From positions 1 through 5,394 of the forward strand of contig MNXL01000250.1 in the NCBI GenBank assembly GCA_001871755.1: a DNA stretch of 5,394 nucleotides, written 5' to 3'. Numbering within the stretch: the first letter of the stretch is position 1; every line of letters starts with the position of its first letter. Position numbers and translations under genes: made by a program. The notes under the pieces are model-generated. The model was not told the origin of the DNA. It did no database searches and saw only the letters and a list, made by a program, of their open reading frames with translations. The DNA comes from Anaerolineae bacterium CG2_30_64_16. Its GTDB lineage: Bacteria; Chloroflexota; Anaerolineae; CG2-30-64-16. Shown here piece after piece: positions 4,125-5,394 of the stretch.

Positions 4125-5394
4125 ATGACTACAAGTATGCCATCCAGCAAGCCACCCGCTGATGTCCACCCGATGCAAGCCCTGCTTGATCAGGAAGGAT
4201 ATGAAATGCCCCAGCGAGGGGACATCCGCGAAGGTACCGTTCTTTCCGTCAGTCCCCAAGAGGTCATCATCGACCTGGGCGTCAAACGGGAAGGCATCGT
4301 GCCGGCCAACGACCTGAGTCGGCTCGATGAAGAGACCTTGGCAGAAATCCAGGAAGGCGCGACCTTGCCGGTCTACATCCTTCAGCCGTCAGATCGGGAA
4401 GGGAACCTGATCGTCTCAATCTCGCGGGCGTTGCAAGAAAAGGACTGGCTCGTCGCTCAAGACATGATGGAGAGCAACGAGATCTTTGAGGGCGAAGTCA
4501 GCGGGTACAACAGCGGCGGCCTGGAGGTCATCTTCGGCAAGCTGCGCGGTTTTGTGCCGGCCTCGCACATCTCGACCTTGCCGCGCGGCATTTCGGGCGA
4601 TGAGCGGAAAACCCAGCTCTCGGCCTACGTCGATCAGCAGATCCCGCTCAAGGTCATCGAGGTCGATCGGCGCCGGCGTCGGCTGATCATGTCGGAGCGC
4701 GCCGCGCATCGCCGCTGGCAACGTGAACATCGCAAACAGTTGCTGGAGGATCTGACTGTCGGCGAGGTACGCACCGGCGTGGTGCGCAGCCTGGCCAATT
4801 TCGGCGTCTTCGTCGACATCGGCGGGGCTGATGGGCTGATCCACATCTCCGAACTGGCCTGGTTCCCTGTCGGCCACCCAAGCGAGGTGGTCAATGTCGG
4901 CGATCAGGTCCAGGTCAAAGTGTTGCGGGTGGACAAGCAGCGCGAGCGCATCGGCCTGAGCCTGAAGCGGGTCCAGCCCGACCCCTGGAGCCGCGTCGCC
5001 GATGACTACAAGGTCTCTGAGTTGATCGAGGCGGTCGTAACGCGGGTCACTGATTTCGGCGCCTTCGTCCGCCTGCGCAGCGGCGTGGAAGGGCTGTTGC
5101 ACGTGTCGGAGATGGCGGATATCCGCCCCGACCACCCGCAGAGCCTGGTTTCGCCAGGCGATTTACTGCTCCTGCGCGTCCTCCGCATCGAGACGGACCG
5201 CCGGCGCATCGGCCTGAGCCTGCGGCAGGTATCCGAAACTGAGTGGGCCGAGTGGGCCGCAAGCTACCGCGAGAGCCACGCGCTGGCCGCAGCAAAAGCG
5301 GAGGCTGTGGCGGAGGTCGAGCCGGAAGGCGAAGCTGCGGCCGAGGCTGTGGCGGAGGTCGAGCCGGAAGGCGAAGCTGCGGCCGAGGCTGTGG
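4125..5394 (+). CDS. S1-domain RNA-binding protein, ribosomal protein S1-like (3' truncated)
   Basis: The frame is open from ATG 4125 to the window end (423 codons), so the C-terminus is missing. Four S1 (OB-fold RNA-binding) domains are visible: about 31-101 (GTVLSVSPQEVIIDLGVKREGIVP), 118-191 (GEVSGYNSGGLEVIFGKLRGFVP), 209-282 (TGVVRSLANFGVFVDIGGADGLIHISEL) and 297-368 (AVVTRVTDFGAFVRLRSGVEGLLHVSEM). Domains 3 and 4 are closest to the consensus, each ending RIGLSL(K/R). Domains 1 and 2 resemble the ribosome-docking pair of bacterial S1. The E. coli protein has six domains; four is usual in several other phyla. After 368 comes an Ala/Glu-rich tail with tandem repeats. The protein probably helps mRNA engage the 30S ribosome in the cytoplasm. 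S1 proteins elsewhere often control their own mRNA through its leader, which makes the unusual upstream region relevant. I give no gene symbol because rpsA and other S1-repeat paralogues cannot be told apart here. Confidence 0.9.
   Translation, partial: MTTSMPSSKPPADVHPMQALLDQEGYEMPQRGDIREGTVLSVSPQEVIIDLGVKREGIVPANDLSRLDEETLAEIQEGATLPVYILQPSDREGNLIVSISRALQEKDWLVAQDMMESNEIFEGEVSGYNSGGLEVIFGKLRGFVPASHISTLPRGISGDERKTQLSAYVDQQIPLKVIEVDRRRRRLIMSERAAHRRWQREHRKQLLEDLTVGEVRTGVVRSLANFGVFVDIGGADGLIHISELAWFPVGHPSEVVNVGDQVQVKVLRVDKQRERIGLSLKRVQPDPWSRVADDYKVSELIEAVVTRVTDFGAFVRLRSGVEGLLHVSEMADIRPDHPQSLVSPGDLLLLRVLRIETDRRRIGLSLRQVSETEWAEWAASYRESHALAAAKAEAVAEVEPEGEAAAEAVAEVEPEGEAAAEAV
5301..5394 (+). repeat. 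Perfect 42-bp tandem repeats in the S1 protein tail
   Basis: Two identical 42-bp units (5301-5342 and 5343-5384) and the first 10 bases of a third (5385-5394) are visible; the array continues past the window. The unit is a multiple of three and encodes the 14-residue EAVAEVEPEGEAAA, so copy number can change without a frameshift. The encoded tail is acidic and probably disordered or helical. Exact identity at the DNA level, including third codon positions, points to recent expansion or slippage. Confidence 0.95.

Noticed and set aside
4416..5135. Minus-strand open frame of 239 codons
   Set aside because: It is antisense to the well-supported four-domain S1 protein; its His/Asp-rich composition is the usual shadow of GC-rich codons.

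Overview
The window reads as a chromosomal segment of a GC-rich bacterium, most likely a member of the Chloroflexota (Anaerolineae/Caldilineae-like). This is inferred from protein style: the beta-rich tail of the first membrane glycosyltransferase, the four-domain S1 protein with a short acidic Ala/Glu tail, and the EtfB/EtfA sequences all resemble families I associate with that phylum. No ribosomal RNA or other taxonomic marker is present, so the placement is tentative.

Layout, all genes on the + strand. 1-630: C-terminal end of a large protein, probably a DUF2723/PMT-type membrane glycosyltransferase. 631-750: short intergenic stretch with an inverted repeat, then a good sigma70-type promoter with an operator-like inverted repeat in its spacer. 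751-1547: type II toxin-antitoxin pair, a ribbon-helix-helix-like antitoxin followed 2 nt later by a PIN-domain (VapC-type) toxin. 1563-3381: etfB and etfA, encoding the two subunits of an electron transfer flavoprotein. 3382-4124: about 740 bp without a credible protein gene, starting with a perfect consensus promoter (TTGACA, 17 bp, TATAAT) and filled with repeats and hairpins, ending in a terminator-like hairpin and a small perfect hairpin. 4125 to the window end: an S1-domain RNA-binding protein (ribosomal protein S1-like) running off the edge inside perfect 42-bp tandem repeats.

How the parts may work together. The toxin-antitoxin pair is less GC-rich than the etf genes and sits directly against etfB: 15 nt separate the toxin stop from the etfB start. 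The only convincing promoter upstream of etfBA in this window is the toxin-antitoxin promoter. The ETF would pass electrons from flavin dehydrogenases to the quinone pool, or in a bifurcating form to other acceptors; no dehydrogenase or ETF:quinone oxidoreductase is in view.

The most interesting part is 3437-4124. A perfect promoter, two related structured repeat units, a nested palindrome and a terminator-like hairpin lie just ahead of an RNA-binding S1 protein. The region could be a long regulatory leader, a separate structured RNA that ends at the terminator, or an accumulation of MITE-like repeats. Sequence alone does not decide between these.
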